Below are positions 17,501-28,169 of a stretch of DNA of 64,000 nucleotides, in pieces. Source of the stretch: Pseudomonas putida (GTDB lineage: Bacteria; Pseudomonadota; Gammaproteobacteria; Pseudomonadales; Pseudomonadaceae); the NCBI GenBank assembly GCA_041879295.1, contig CP047152.1:62001-126000 (forward strand). The letters run 5' to 3'. Each line of letters begins with the position of its first letter. Within the stretch, counting starts at the first letter, position 1. Position numbers and translations under genes: made by a program. The notes under the pieces were generated by a model. It was not told the origin of the DNA. It was given only the letters and a program-made list of their open reading frames with translations, and ran no database searches.

Positions 17501-18376
17501 CAACTCGCTCTGTTCGGCCGCGCACAACGCCAGCAGGTAGTCCCACACCACCCGCAGGCGCACAGACTTGTGCAGCTCGCGGCGGGTGCAGATCCAGTAG
17601 CTGCGCTGGATGGTCTCACCCGGCAGCACGCGCACCAGTGTCGGGTCGTGGCGGGCCATGTAATTGGGCAGCACGGCGATGCCCAGCCCCGCGCGGGCGG
17701 CGGCTTGCTGGGCGATCACGCTGGTGCTGCGAAACACCACGTTGGGTGCTCGGCAGAAACTGTTGAGAAACAGCAGTTCCTGGCTGAACAGCAAATCGTC
17801 GACGTAGCCAATCCAGCAGTGCCGAGCCAGGTCTTCGCGGTGGCGCAGTGGCGGCGCGCGGTCCAGGTAGTCCTGGCTGGCGTATAGCGCCAAGCGGTAG
17901 TCGGTGAGTTTGCGGGTGATCAGCAGGTCGGCGTTGGGCCGCTCCAGATGGATGCTGATTTCTGCCTCGCGGTTGAGGATGCTGACGAAACGCGGCACCG
18001 CTACCAGTTCCACCTCCAGGCCGGGGTAGCGCTCGAACAACGCGTTCATGCGCGGGGTGAAGAACATGATGCCGATGCCTTCGGTTACCCCCAGGCGAAT
18101 CTTGCCCAGCGGGGTGATGGCCTGGGTGATTTCTTCCTGCGCCAGCAGGGCGACATTTTCCATGGCTTCGGCATGCTTGAGCAGGGCTTGGCCCGATGGG
18201 GTCAGCTCGTACCCCTGGGCATGCTGCACGAACAGCGCGGTCCCCAGGCTCTGCTCGATGCTCTCGATATGCCGGGCCACGGTGCTGTGGGTCGTGTTCA
18301 GGCGCTTGGCGGCAGTCAGCAGGCGGCCGCTGCGCTGCAACTCGAGGAAAAACCGCAGATCGTTCCAGTCGAACAT
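17489..18376 (-). CDS. LysR-family transcriptional regulator
   Basis: 295 aa. The N-terminal winged helix-turn-helix is FFLELQRSGRLLTAAKRLNTTHSTVARH, and the C-terminal periplasmic-binding-like effector domain is typical of the GcvA/short-PBP branch. The ATG at 18376 (MFDWNDLRFFL) is standard; the longer frame upstream runs through the REP-like sequence of the promoter region. It is divergent from the GMC oxidoreductase/transporter genes, so it probably controls them. The ligand is unknown. Confidence 0.88.
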   Translation of the reverse strand: MFDWNDLRFFLELQRSGRLLTAAKRLNTTHSTVARHIESIEQSLGTALFVQHAQGYELTPSGQALLKHAEAMENVALLAQEEITQAITPLGKIRLGVTEGIGIMFFTPRMNALFERYPGLEVELVAVPRFVSILNREAEISIHLERPNADLLITRKLTDYRLALYASQDYLDRAPPLRHREDLARHCWIGYVDDLLFSQELLFLNSFCRAPNVVFRSTSVIAQQAAARAGLGIAVLPNYMARHDPTLVRVLPGETIQRSYWICTRRELHKSVRLRVVWDYLLALCAAEQSELLAQ

Positions 18377-18402
18377 GCTTGTCCTTTTTGGCAGTTCGTT
18401 CC

Positions 18403-18486
18403 GGCCTCTTCGCGGGCAGTCCAGGTGCGCTGAACATCCTGAAGGCAACGTGGTCCCGTTGGGAGCGGGAGCGCCCGCGAAGAGGT
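18403..18486. repeat. Degenerate REP pair in the LysR/GMC intergenic region
   Basis: GGCCTCTTCGCGGGC near 18403 and its inverted form GCCCGCGAAGAGG near 18473-18485 frame about 55 bases, with a GGGAGCGGGAGCGCC core. It matches the BIMEs elsewhere in the window but is more decayed. Confidence 0.55.
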
Positions 18487-18607
18487 CGGTACAGGCTTGC
18501 CACTGTGCTAAAACGCACAGCGGCTGCGCGAAATCTCGTGTTTCATCCACGAAATTACTCACTAAGATGGACCGGGACAAGAATAAAAAACAGGCGCGAG
18601 GTTGCAC

Positions 18608-20254
18608 ATGCCATCAGCCGATTCTGTCTTCGACTACGTGGTCGTAGGGGCCGGCCCCGCCGGATGCCTGCTGGCCAATCGTTTGTCCGCCGACCCTTCC
18701 TGCCGCGTGCTGCTGCTGGAGGCGGGTGGCCGTGACAATTATCCCTGGATCCACATCCCCGTCGGTTACCTCTACTGCATCGGCAACCCGCGCACAGACT
18801 GGTGCTTCAAGACCGAGGCACAGCCTGGCCTCGGTGGTCGCGCTTTGGGTTATCCAAGGGGCAAGGTGCTAGGTGGCTGTTCTTCGATCAACGGCATGAT
18901 CTACATGCGGGGCCAAGCCGCCGACTATGACCATTGGGCCGCGCAAGGCAACGACGGCTGGGCGTGGAAAGATGTGTTGCCGCTGTTCAAGGCCAGCGAA
19001 AACCACTTTGCCGGCGCCAGCGAGCACCATGGCGCGGAGGGCGAATGGCGGGTCGAGCGCCAGCGCTACAGCTGGCCGATCCTTGATGCTTTCCGTGATG
19101 CCGCCGAGCAGAGCGGTATTGGCAAGGTCGAAGATTTCAATACCGGCGACAACCAGGGTTGTGGATATTTTCAGGTCAACCAGCGCAGTGGTGTGCGTTG
19201 GAACGCTTCCAAAGCCTTCCTGCGGCCGATCAAGGATCGCGCCAACCTCACTGTGCTGACTGGCGTGCAGGTTGACCAGGTACTGCTCGACAACACCCGC
19301 GCAAGGGCGGTGAAGGCGTTCTGGCAAGGGGCCTGGCATGAGTTTGCGGCGCGTCGCGAGATCATCCTCTGTGCTGGGGCGGTTGGTTCACCGGGCATCC
19401 TCCAGCGCTCCGGCATCGGTCCGCGTCAGTTGCTGGAAAGCTTGGGCATTGGTGTTCGCCACGATATGCCCGGCGTTGGTGGCAACTTGCAGGACCACCT
19501 GCAACTGCGCCTGATCTACCAGATCCGCAACACCCGTACCTTGAACCAGATGGCCAACAGCCTGTGGGGCAAGATGGGCATGGGCCTGCGTTACCTCTAC
19601 GACCGCAGCGGGCCGCTGGCTATGGCGCCGAGCCAGTTAGGCGCGTTCGTGCGTTCAAGCCCCGAACAGGCCACCGCCAACCTTCAGTATCACGTGCAGC
19701 CGCTGTCACTGGAACGCTTCGGTGAGCCGTTACATCAGTTCCCGGCCTTTACTGCCTCGGTGTGCAACCTGCGCCCGGCCAGCCGCGGGCGTATCGATAT
19801 CTGCAGCACCGACATGAACAGCACGCCGCTGATCGACCCCAATTACCTCAGTGCTCCGCAGGACTTGCGTGTTGCTGCAGATGCCATTCGCCTTACCCGG
19901 CGCATCGTCCAGGCCCCTGCCCTCGCCGCTTTCGAGCCCAAGGAATATTTGCCGGGCCCGGCGCTTCAAAGCGAGGAAGAACTGTTCGAGGCCGCTGGCA
20001 AGATCGGCACCACCATCTTCCACCCGGTCGGTACCTGTCGCATGGGCAACGGTGCCATGGACGTTGTGGATAACCAACTGCGTGTACATGGCATCCCCGG
20101 TCTTCGCGTGGCAGATGCTTCGATCATGCCGCAGATTACTTCCGGCAATACATGTTCCCCCACCCTGATGATCGCCGAAAAGGCGGCGCAACTGATCCTC
20201 AAAGGAGCTGCTACCCAGACCAACCTGAACGAAGACGCGTTACCGACGCCCTGA
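18608..20254 (+). CDS. GMC-family FAD oxidoreductase (choline/alcohol dehydrogenase type)
   Basis: 548 aa flavoenzyme that oxidises an alcohol to an aldehyde and passes electrons to an acceptor. The dinucleotide motif is VVVGAGPAGCLLANRLS; GMC signature 1 reads YPRGKVLGGCSSINGMIYMRG, split here as YPRGKVLGG then CSSINGMIYMRG. Signature 2 contains GAVGSPGILQRSGIG. The active-site segment HPVGTCRMG is near the C-terminus, followed by a second His/Asn region (PQITSGNTCSPT). The ATG at 18608 has GAGG 6 bases upstream. It is 97 bp before an MHS transporter and likely co-transcribed with it, so the alcohol substrate may be imported by that transporter. The substrate is unknown; BetA-like activity is possible but there is no betaine gene beside it. 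Confidence 0.88.
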   Translation: MPSADSVFDYVVVGAGPAGCLLANRLSADPSCRVLLLEAGGRDNYPWIHIPVGYLYCIGNPRTDWCFKTEAQPGLGGRALGYPRGKVLGGCSSINGMIYMRGQAADYDHWAAQGNDGWAWKDVLPLFKASENHFAGASEHHGAEGEWRVERQRYSWPILDAFRDAAEQSGIGKVEDFNTGDNQGCGYFQVNQRSGVRWNASKAFLRPIKDRANLTVLTGVQVDQVLLDNTRARAVKAFWQGAWHEFAARREIILCAGAVGSPGILQRSGIGPRQLLESLGIGVRHDMPGVGGNLQDHLQLRLIYQIRNTRTLNQMANSLWGKMGMGLRYLYDRSGPLAMAPSQLGAFVRSSPEQATANLQYHVQPLSLERFGEPLHQFPAFTASVCNLRPASRGRIDICSTDMNSTPLIDPNYLSAPQDLRVAADAIRLTRRIVQAPALAAFEPKEYLPGPALQSEEELFEAAGKIGTTIFHPVGTCRMGNGAMDVVDNQLRVHGIPGLRVADASIMPQITSGNTCSPTLMIAEKAAQLILKGAATQTNLNEDALPTP

Positions 20255-20351
20255 CCCGGGTGCGTGCAGTACCGGCGGCTTGCGGTCAGAAGTCGCCGAC
20301 AGTGGAACAACAAGAATAATCACTGTGGCCTACGGGCCGAGGACAGCAACG

Positions 20352-21971
20352 ATGTCGGATTACATCCAAGAGCAGGATGCGGTGGCCAGCAGCCCCAGCC
20401 GCCGTGAAGAACGCAAGATCATTTTCGCGTCATCCCTCGGGACGGTTTTCGAGTGGTATGACTTTTTTCTCTATGGTGCGTTGGCAGCGGTCATCAGCAA
20501 GCAGTTCTTCGCTGGCGTGAACGATACCACCGCTTTCATCTTCGCCCTGATGGCCTTTGCTGCAGGCTTTCTGGTGCGGCCGTTTGGCGCGCTGGTGTTC
20601 GGCCGCCTGGGTGACATGATCGGGCGCAAGTACACCTTTCTGGTCACCATCGTGCTGATGGGGCTGTCCACTTTCGCTGTTGGGTTGTTGCCCACCTACG
20701 CCAGTATCGGCATCGCCGCACCTATCATCCTGGTGGTCCTGCGCATGCTTCAGGGGCTGGCGCTGGGCGGTGAGTATGGCGGTGCCGCCACTTACGTGGC
20801 CGAGCATGCGCCCCCCGGCAAGCGTGGCTTGCACACCGGTTTCATCCAGTCCACCGCAACGCTGGGCCTGTTGTTGTCGCTCTTGGTGGTGCTGGGTAGT
20901 CGCTACGTCAGTGGCGACCAGTTCGAAACCTGGGGCTGGCGCTTGCCGTTCCTGCTGTCGATCGTGCTGCTGGCGATCTCGACCTGGATTCGCATGAGCA
21001 TGCACGAGTCGCCGGCCTTTGTGAAAATGAAGGCTCAGGGCAAGGTCAGCAAGTCGCCCATCCGCGAGTCCTTCACCTCCTGGCCAAACCTGAAAGTGGT
21101 GCTTACCGCCCTGTTCAGCATCAACGCGGGGCAGGCGGTGACCTTCTACACGGCGCAGTTCTACGTTCTGTTCTTCATGACCCAGATGCTGAAAATGGAC
21201 TCGGCTCAGGCCAACACCCTGCTCATCATCAGCGTTGTGATTGGCGCGCCGTTCTTCGTGTTCTTCGGCTGGTTGTCCGACCGTATCGGCCGCAAGCCGA
21301 TCCTGATGCTCGGCCTGTTGCTGGCTACGGTACTGTACTTCCCGCTGTTCAAGGCGCTGAGCCACTACGCCAACCCACAGATCGACGCCGCCGGCCGTCA
21401 GGCGCCGATCGTGGTCACCGCCGACCCGCAAGGCTGCACATTCCAGTTCGACCCAGTGGGCAAGGCTCGTTTTGACAGCCCGTGCGACAAGGTCAAGACC
21501 TTCCTGGTCAAGCAGGGCCTGCCGTACAGCTCGGTAAGCGTGGCCGGCAGTGAAGTGGTGGTGAACATCGGTGACAAGACCATCAACGGATTTGACGAAA
21601 CTGCCATGCGTGCTGCAATCGAGCAGGCTGGTTACCCGGCCAAAGCCGACCCTGCGCAGGTCAATCAGGTAATGGTGGTGGTACTGATCGTGGCGATGAT
21701 CCTGATCGCGACCATGACCTATGGCCCGTTGGCGGCGGTGATGGTCGAGCTCTTCCCGACCCGCATCCGCTACACCTCGATGTCACTGCCCTACCACATT
21801 GGTAATGGCTGGTTCGGTGGTTTCCTGCCTACCGTATCGTTCGCGCTGGTGGTCTATACCGGGGATATCTTCTACGGGCTGTGGTACCCGGTGCTGGTGA
21901 CCGGGATCAGCCTGGTGGTAGGGATCTTCTGTCTGAAGGAAACCAAGGATGTAGATATCGACAAAGTCTGA
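20352..21971 (+). CDS. Metabolite:H+ symporter (MFS, MHS family) with large loop insertion
   Basis: 539 aa transporter of the ShiA/ProP-type MHS family. EWYDFFLYGALAA in the first helix and the DMIGRKYTFL and DRIGRKPILM loops are MFS hallmarks. There is a soluble insertion of about 100 residues (roughly 337-436, from NPQIDAAGRQ to ADPAQVNQ) between two late helices, where the family usually has a short loop. It contains paired Cys (QGCTF..SPCDK). The ATG at 20352 has GAGGA 8 bases upstream. It ends at a strong terminator. The substrate is probably an organic acid or the alcohol/aldehyde linked to the GMC enzyme. Confidence 0.85.
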   Translation: MSDYIQEQDAVASSPSRREERKIIFASSLGTVFEWYDFFLYGALAAVISKQFFAGVNDTTAFIFALMAFAAGFLVRPFGALVFGRLGDMIGRKYTFLVTIVLMGLSTFAVGLLPTYASIGIAAPIILVVLRMLQGLALGGEYGGAATYVAEHAPPGKRGLHTGFIQSTATLGLLLSLLVVLGSRYVSGDQFETWGWRLPFLLSIVLLAISTWIRMSMHESPAFVKMKAQGKVSKSPIRESFTSWPNLKVVLTALFSINAGQAVTFYTAQFYVLFFMTQMLKMDSAQANTLLIISVVIGAPFFVFFGWLSDRIGRKPILMLGLLLATVLYFPLFKALSHYANPQIDAAGRQAPIVVTADPQGCTFQFDPVGKARFDSPCDKVKTFLVKQGLPYSSVSVAGSEVVVNIGDKTINGFDETAMRAAIEQAGYPAKADPAQVNQVMVVVLIVAMILIATMTYGPLAAVMVELFPTRIRYTSMSLPYHIGNGWFGGFLPTVSFALVVYTGDIFYGLWYPVLVTGISLVVGIFCLKETKDVDIDKV

Positions 21972-21990
21972 TGCTGTCCACATGCCATAA

Positions 21991-22017
21991 AAAAACCGGC
22001 TGTAAAAGCCGGTTTTT
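21991..22017 (+). terminator. Intrinsic terminator of the GMC/transporter operon
   Basis: AAAACCGGCT - GTAAA - AGCCGGTTTT with a T-run to 22019 forms a strong stem. Adjacent A and T tracts would let it act in both directions. Confidence 0.88.
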
Positions 22018-22134
22018 TTATGCCTCCAAAAAACTTATGCACGATTTTCAGAAAAAATTCATACAGAAAAATAAATAGCAAATTCAAATACTTAGCTATC
22101 AATTCAAGCATTTAATCCAAAAACTGCACACAAG

Positions 22135-22143
22135 TTATCCACA
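22135..22143 (+). other. DnaA box (TTATCCACA)
   Basis: A perfect R-type DnaA box in the AT-rich intergenic region before plsC's stop. It is the leftmost of fifteen in the window. Confidence 0.6.
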
Positions 22144-22148
22144 GAAGG

Positions 22149-22919
22149 TCATGCCATCTGCTCCTGAGGTTTTTCCTCTGCTGGCGGCAGAGATCCCATG
22201 GCCCGCTGGGTCGCTTCGTTCCAGGCTGCAGCGCGGTCGTTGAGTTCGGCGATGGCCCGTGGCCCAGTGCCGTTGGCGTACATCGGTTCGCCAATTACCA
22301 CTTCGATTGTACCGGCACGCTTGCCCCAACCGGTCTTGGGCCAGAACTTGCCGGCGTTGTGGGCAATCGGTAGCACCGGCAGCCCGGCATTCACGGCCAG
22401 TGCGGTACCGCCGCGGGAGAACTTGCCGATGGTGCCGAACGGCACACGGGTGCCTTCTGGAAAAATCAGCACCCACGTCTTCTGCTTGAGCAGTTCGTCA
22501 CCCTTGCTCGCCACCTGGCGCAGCGCTTCCTTGGGGTTGTCGCGGTTGATCGCGATGGGCCGCAGCATGGCCATGGCCCAACCGAAGAACGGTACATACA
22601 GCAGTTCGCGCTTGAGCACCTGGCTAAGCGGCGAGAAGTACTGCGACAGGAAGAAGGTTTCCCAGGTGCTCTGGTGATTGGACAGAATCACGCAAGGCTC
22701 AGCTGGCACGTTCTCGGCGCCAGTGATCTTGTAGTCGATGCCCAGGATGGTGCGCACCAGAAACAGCGCGCAGCGGCACCAGTACACGTTGATGAACCTG
22801 TAGCGCTTGGGGAACGACAGGAACGGCGCGACGAAGAAGCTCAGCGAGCACCACAGCAGCGAACTGGTGCCCAGCAGCAGGTAAAAAAGAAAGATTCTGA
22901 TCGCCTGCAGGATCGACAT
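22149..22919 (-). CDS. plsC: 1-acyl-sn-glycerol-3-phosphate acyltransferase (PlsC family)
   Basis: 256 aa inner-membrane acyltransferase of phospholipid synthesis (lysophosphatidate to phosphatidate). An N-terminal hydrophobic anchor (IRIFLFYLLLGTSSLLW) is followed by the catalytic block NHQSTWETF, where the usual HX4D has Glu for Asp, and then FPEGTR, the glycerol-phosphate binding motif. The frame reaches 22976, but that longer start would lie across the gmhB terminator at 22955-22975, so I take the ATG at 22919 (MSILQAIRIFL). A paralogue of the essential PlsC is possible. Confidence 0.82.
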   Translation of the reverse strand: MSILQAIRIFLFYLLLGTSSLLWCSLSFFVAPFLSFPKRYRFINVYWCRCALFLVRTILGIDYKITGAENVPAEPCVILSNHQSTWETFFLSQYFSPLSQVLKRELLYVPFFGWAMAMLRPIAINRDNPKEALRQVASKGDELLKQKTWVLIFPEGTRVPFGTIGKFSRGGTALAVNAGLPVLPIAHNAGKFWPKTGWGKRAGTIEVVIGEPMYANGTGPRAIAELNDRAAAWNEATQRAMGSLPPAEEKPQEQMA

Positions 22920-22954
22920 AGTGGCTTGTACCATTGCGGGCATGCCCGCCTGAG

Positions 22955-22975
22955 AAAAATGCGCCCGAAGGCGCA
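22955..22975 (-). terminator. Terminator of the glyQ-glyS-gmhB operon
   Basis: On the minus strand TGCGCC-TTCG-GGCGCA with a stable tetraloop is followed by five T. It lies just after the gmhB stop and separates that operon from plsC. Confidence 0.8.
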
Positions 22976-22979
22976 CTGT

Positions 22980-23507
22980 TTAAATTAGTTCTCTGGCGAT
23001 AGCTGCCAGATCGTCGAAAATCAGTGTAGTTTCCGGGACGCCTTTTTCCAGGGTCCGCTCACCTTTGCCGGTCTTCACCAGCACGGGTTGTGCACCGACG
23101 GCCAGGGCGGCCTCCAGGTCACCTTTGCTGTCGCCGACGAACCAGACGCCTTCAAGGCCAATCTGGTAATGCTCGGCGATCGCCCGCAGCATGCCGGGCT
23201 TGGGCTTGCGGCAATCGCACCCTTCGTCCGGCCCATGCGGGCAATACACGATGTGGCCCACTTCGCCGCCCTGCTCGGCCACTAGCGCGCGCAGGCGCGC
23301 ATGCATGGCCTCAAGGGTTGCCAGCGGGTAGTAGCCACGGGCAATGCCGGACTGGTTGGTGGCCACGGCCACCGTCCAGCCCGCCTTGCTCAACTGCGCG
23401 ATCGCATCGACCGAACCGGGGATCGGCACCCATTCTTCCAGCGTCTTGATGTACGCATCGGAGTCGTAGTTGATCACCCCGTCACGGTCGAGAATCAGCA
23501 GTTTCAA
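22980..23507 (-). CDS. gmhB: D-glycero-beta-D-manno-heptose 1,7-bisphosphate 7-phosphatase
   Basis: 175 aa HAD phosphatase that removes the C7 phosphate during ADP-heptose synthesis for the LPS inner core. The nucleophile block is LILDRDGVIN; VGDSKGDLEAA supplies the last acidic residues. A Cys/His cluster CPHGPDEGCDCRKP binds the structural zinc seen in GmhB. It starts 3 bp after the glyS stop. This arrangement with glyQS is usual in Pseudomonas, where the gene can be mislabelled as a histidinol phosphatase. Confidence 0.93.
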   Translation of the reverse strand: MKLLILDRDGVINYDSDAYIKTLEEWVPIPGSVDAIAQLSKAGWTVAVATNQSGIARGYYPLATLEAMHARLRALVAEQGGEVGHIVYCPHGPDEGCDCRKPKPGMLRAIAEHYQIGLEGVWFVGDSKGDLEAALAVGAQPVLVKTGKGERTLEKGVPETTLIFDDLAAIARELI

Positions 23508-23510
23508 GGC

Positions 23511-25561
23511 TTACCCCAGCAGCGAAATGTCAGCCACGCCCAGGAACAGGCCGCGCAGGCGGCTGAGCAGGGCATAACGGTTGGCACGTACCTTGGCGTC
23601 TTCGGCGTTGACCATGACAGCCTCGAAGAAGGCATCGACCGGGTCACGCAGGGCCGCCAGGCGGGCCAGCGATTCGCTGTACTGACGTGCTGCAGCCATC
23701 GGTTGCACGGCCTGGTCGGCCTGCTGGATGGCCGAGTACAGGGAGAACTCGTTGGCATTGTCGAAGTACTTCGGTTCGACCTGCTCGGCGATGGCACCTT
23801 CGGCCTTGCTCAGCAGGTTCGACACGCGCTTGTTCACCGCGGCCAAGGCCTCGGCTTCCGGCAGTTTGCGGAACGCCTGTACGGCTTGCACGCGCTGGTC
23901 GAAGTCCAGCGCGGAGCCTGGCTGCAGTGCGCGTACCGACAGGTACGTAGCCACGTCGATGCCTTCGTCTTCGTAACGCGCGCGCAGGCGGTCGAAAATG
24001 AACTCCAGTACTTGCTCGGCCAGGCCGGCGGCCTTGACCTTGGGGCCGAACTGCTTGACCGCGAACTCGACCGCACCGGTCAGGTCCAGGTCCAGTTGCT
24101 TCTCGATCAGGATCCGCAGCACGCCCAGAGCAGCACGGCGCAAGGCGTACGGGTCCTTGCTGCCGGTAGGCAGCATGCCGATGCCGAAGATGCCCACCAG
24201 GGTGTCGAGCTTGTCGGCGATGGCCACGGCAGCACCGGTCAGGGTCTGCGGCAGCTCTGCACCAGCACCGCGCGGCATGTACTGCTCGTTCAGGGCCAGG
24301 GCCACGTCTTCCGGCTCACCGTCGTTGAGCGCGTAGTAGTAACCGGCAACACCCTGCATTTCAGGGAATTCGCCGACCATCTCGGTGGCCAGGTCGCACT
24401 TCGACAGCAGGCCGGCACGGCCAGCGCGCTGGGCATCGCCGCCGATCAGCGGGGCAACGAAGGCGGCCAGCCTGGAAACACGTTCGGCCTTGTCGTACAC
24501 GGTGCCGAGCTGAGCCTGGAACACCACATTCTTGAGGCGCTCGTTGAAGGTTTCCAGTGGCTGCTTCTTGTCCTGCTTGAAGAAGAACTCGGCGTCGGTC
24601 AGGCGCGGGCGCACGACCTTTTCGTTGCCTTGCACGATCTGCTTCGGGTCGCGGCTTTCGATGTTGGCCACGGTAATGAAGCGCGGCAGCAGCTTGCCTT
24701 CGCTGTCCAGCAGGCAGAAGTACTTCTGGTTGTCCTGCATGGTGGTAATCAGGGCTTCCTGCGGCACCTCAAGGAAACGCTCTTCGAACGAGCACACCAG
24801 CGGCACTGGCCATTCGACCAGAGCAGTCACTTCGTCCAGCAGCGCCGGTGGCACGATGGCAGTGCCTTCCTGCTGCATGGCAAGCTCGGCGGTGCGCTTG
24901 CTGATCAGCTCGCGGCGCTCGGCGAAGTCGGCCAGCACGTACGCTTTACGCAGGTCTTCGACATAGTTGGCCGGTGTGGTGATGACCACGGCTTCCGGAT
25001 GGTGGAAGCGGTGGCCACGGGATTCACGGCCGGCCTTCTGCGACAGAATGGTGCAGTCGACCACTTGGTCGCCCAGCAGCATTACCAGCCATTGGGTCGG
25101 GCGTACGAACTCTTCACGGCTGGTCGCCCAACGCATGCGCTTGGGGATCGGCAGGTCGTTCAGCGAATCTTCGACGATGGTCGGCAGCAGGTCAGTGGTG
25201 GCCTTGCCCGGGATGTGCTGGGAGAAGCGCAGCTTGGGGCCGCTCTGGTCGATTTCGGCCAGTTCAACACCGCACTTCTTGGCAAAGCCCAGCGCAGCCT
25301 GGGTCGGCTGGCCTTCGGCGTTGAAGGCTGCCTGCAGGGGCGGGCCGTCGATGTTGATGCTGCGGTCAGGCTGCTGCACGTCCAGCTGGCGAATCAGTAC
25401 GGCCAGACGACGAGGCGCGGCGTACACCTGCTTGGCGGTGTAGTTCAGGCCAGCCGCCTGCAGGCCTTTTTCGATACCGGCCAGGAAAGCGTCGCCGAGG
25501 TTGGCGAGGGCCTTGGGTGGCAGCTCTTCGGTGCCCAGTTCTACCAGAAAATCTTGAGCAC

Positions 25562-25565
<4 letters not shown>
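23511..25565 (-). CDS. glyS: Glycyl-tRNA synthetase beta subunit
   Basis: 684 aa subunit of the bacterial alpha2beta2 GlyRS that recognises tRNA-Gly and carries HD-like and anticodon-binding (DALR-type) domains. It starts [20 protein letters not shown], the family N-terminus. The length matches E. coli GlyS (689). The start overlaps the glyQ stop (ATGA, 25562-25565), giving equal translation of both subunits. Confidence 0.97.
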
Positions 25566-26509
<944 letters not shown>

Positions 26510-26592
26510 GAAATTCACCTGTATCTGGGGATGCGGATGTAAAGAGCGGGAGTATAACCTGATTCGCCTCGCCCTCTACTCATTGGAGCCTT

Positions 26593-27144
26593 ATGCCACG
26601 CTGCTTTTGGTGTACCGACGATCCGTTGTACCAGGCCTACCACGACCAGGAATGGGGAATGCCACAGCGCGACCCGGCGTTGCTCTTCGAGATGCTTTTG
26701 CTCGAAGGGTTCCAGGCGGGGCTTTCGTGGATTACCGTTTTGCGCAAACGCGAGCGTTATCGCCAGGTGATGTACGGCTTCGACCCCTTAAAGCTGGCGG
26801 CCATGAGCGACGAACGTATCGAAGAATTGATGCAGGATGCAGGCATCATCCGCAATCGCCTCAAGCTCAAGGCTGCGCGGCGCAACGCCCAGGCCTGGCT
26901 GGCTGTGGATAACCCTGCCGAATGGCTGTGGTCGTTCGTCGGCGGCTCGCCGAAGATCAACCACTTCAAGGCTCGCGGCGACGTGCCGGCGGTTACCGAT
27001 GAAGCCAAGGCAATGAGCAAGGCCCTGCAGAAAGCTGGCTTCACGTTCGTCGGTCCGACTATTTGCTACGCCTTCATGCAGGCCACCGGCATGGTCATGG
27101 ACCACACCACCGACTGCGATCGCTACGCCGCCTTGTCGCGCTGA
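26593..27144 (+). CDS. tag: 3-methyladenine DNA glycosylase I
   Basis: 183 aa base-excision repair enzyme that removes 3-methyladenine from alkylated DNA. The N-terminal CFWC and the C-terminal HTTDC supply the structural zinc ligands of Tag, and RDPALLFEMLLLEGFQAGLS is the family core with the catalytic Glu. The length matches E. coli Tag (187). It is divergent from glyQ. A perfect DnaA box (26904-26912, minus orientation) lies inside the gene. Confidence 0.95.
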   Translation: MPRCFWCTDDPLYQAYHDQEWGMPQRDPALLFEMLLLEGFQAGLSWITVLRKRERYRQVMYGFDPLKLAAMSDERIEELMQDAGIIRNRLKLKAARRNAQAWLAVDNPAEWLWSFVGGSPKINHFKARGDVPAVTDEAKAMSKALQKAGFTFVGPTICYAFMQATGMVMDHTTDCDRYAALSR

Positions 27145-27184
27145 GGGTTACAATGCGCGCCTTGCTGAAATAAGGAATTCGCCT

Positions 27185-28072
27185 GTGGAAAAGTTCAAGG
27201 GCGCCCTGATGGTCGGGGTGCTGCGCCTGTTTGCCAAGCTGCCCTGGGGCGCTGTGCAGCGTGTCGGCGCCGGTATTGGCTGGCTGATGTGGAAAATCCC
27301 CAACAGTTCGCGCAACGTGGTACGGATCAACCTGGCCAAATGTTTCCCGGAGATGGACCCGGTTGCCCGTGAGCAACTGGTGGGCCAGGCGCTGCGGGAT
27401 ATCGGTAAATCCTTTGTCGAAAGTGCCTGTGCCTGGATCTGGCCGCCACAGCGCTCGCTGGAGCTGGTCAAGGAAGTGCATGGCCTGGAAGTGCTGGAGC
27501 AGGCCCTGGCCTCGGGTAAAGGCGTGGTCGGCATCACCAGCCACCTGGGCAACTGGGAAGTGTTGAACCACTTCTACTGTAACCAGTGCAAACCGATCAT
27601 CTTCTACCGCCCGCCGAAGTTGAAGGCGGTGGATGACCTGCTGCGCGAGCAGCGCGTGCAGATGGGTAATCGCGTGGCACCGTCGACCAAGGAAGGCATC
27701 CTCAGCGTGATCAAGGAAGTGCGCCGTGGTGGCCAGGTGGGTATTCCTGCCGACCCGGAGCCGGCGGAATCGGCGGGCGTGTTCGTGCCGTTCCTCGGCA
27801 CCCAGGCGCTGACCAGCAAGTTCGTGCCGAACATGCTGGCCGGTGGCAAGGCGGTAGGCGTGTTCCTGCATGCGCTGCGGTTGCCTGATGGCTCGGGCTT
27901 CAAGGTGTTCCTCGAAGCTGCTCCGGAAGAGATGTACAGCACCGATGTGAACGTGTCGGCTGCGGCGATGAGCAAGGTGGTCGAGCGCTATGTGCGTGAG
28001 TACCCGAGCCAGTACATGTGGAGCATGAAGCGCTTCAAGAAGCGCCCGGCTGGCGAGCCGCGCTGGTATTAA
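27185..28072 (+). CDS. lpxL: Lipid A lauroyl acyltransferase (LpxL/HtrB)
   Basis: 295 aa inner-membrane enzyme that adds a secondary acyl chain to Kdo-lipid A or its precursor. It has an N-terminal hydrophobic segment and the catalytic HX4E motif as HLGNWE (in ITSHLGNWEVLNHF). Downstream IPADPEPAESAGVFVPFLG matches the family. The GTG at 27185 has AAGGA 9 bases upstream. It follows tag by 40 bp. A BIME hairpin directly after the stop probably ends transcription. Confidence 0.92.
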   Translation: MEKFKGALMVGVLRLFAKLPWGAVQRVGAGIGWLMWKIPNSSRNVVRINLAKCFPEMDPVAREQLVGQALRDIGKSFVESACAWIWPPQRSLELVKEVHGLEVLEQALASGKGVVGITSHLGNWEVLNHFYCNQCKPIIFYRPPKLKAVDDLLREQRVQMGNRVAPSTKEGILSVIKEVRRGGQVGIPADPEPAESAGVFVPFLGTQALTSKFVPNMLAGGKAVGVFLHALRLPDGSGFKVFLEAAPEEMYSTDVNVSAAAMSKVVERYVREYPSQYMWSMKRFKKRPAGEPRWY

Positions 28073-28087
28073 GCCATTCACCGCCCT

Positions 28088-28161
28088 CTGTAGGAGCGGG
28101 TTTACCCGCGAATGCGATGTTTGATTCACCGACGCATTCGCGGGTAAACCCGCTCCTACAG
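28088..28161. repeat. BIME: two REP copies in perfect inversion
   Basis: The 29 bases at 28088-28116 (CTGTAGGAGCGGG...) are repeated exactly inverted at 28133-28161, with a 16-base loop. It sits between convergent lpxL and the TPR gene and probably stops transcription in both directions. Confidence 0.95.
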
Positions 28162-28169
28162 GGGCCGCG

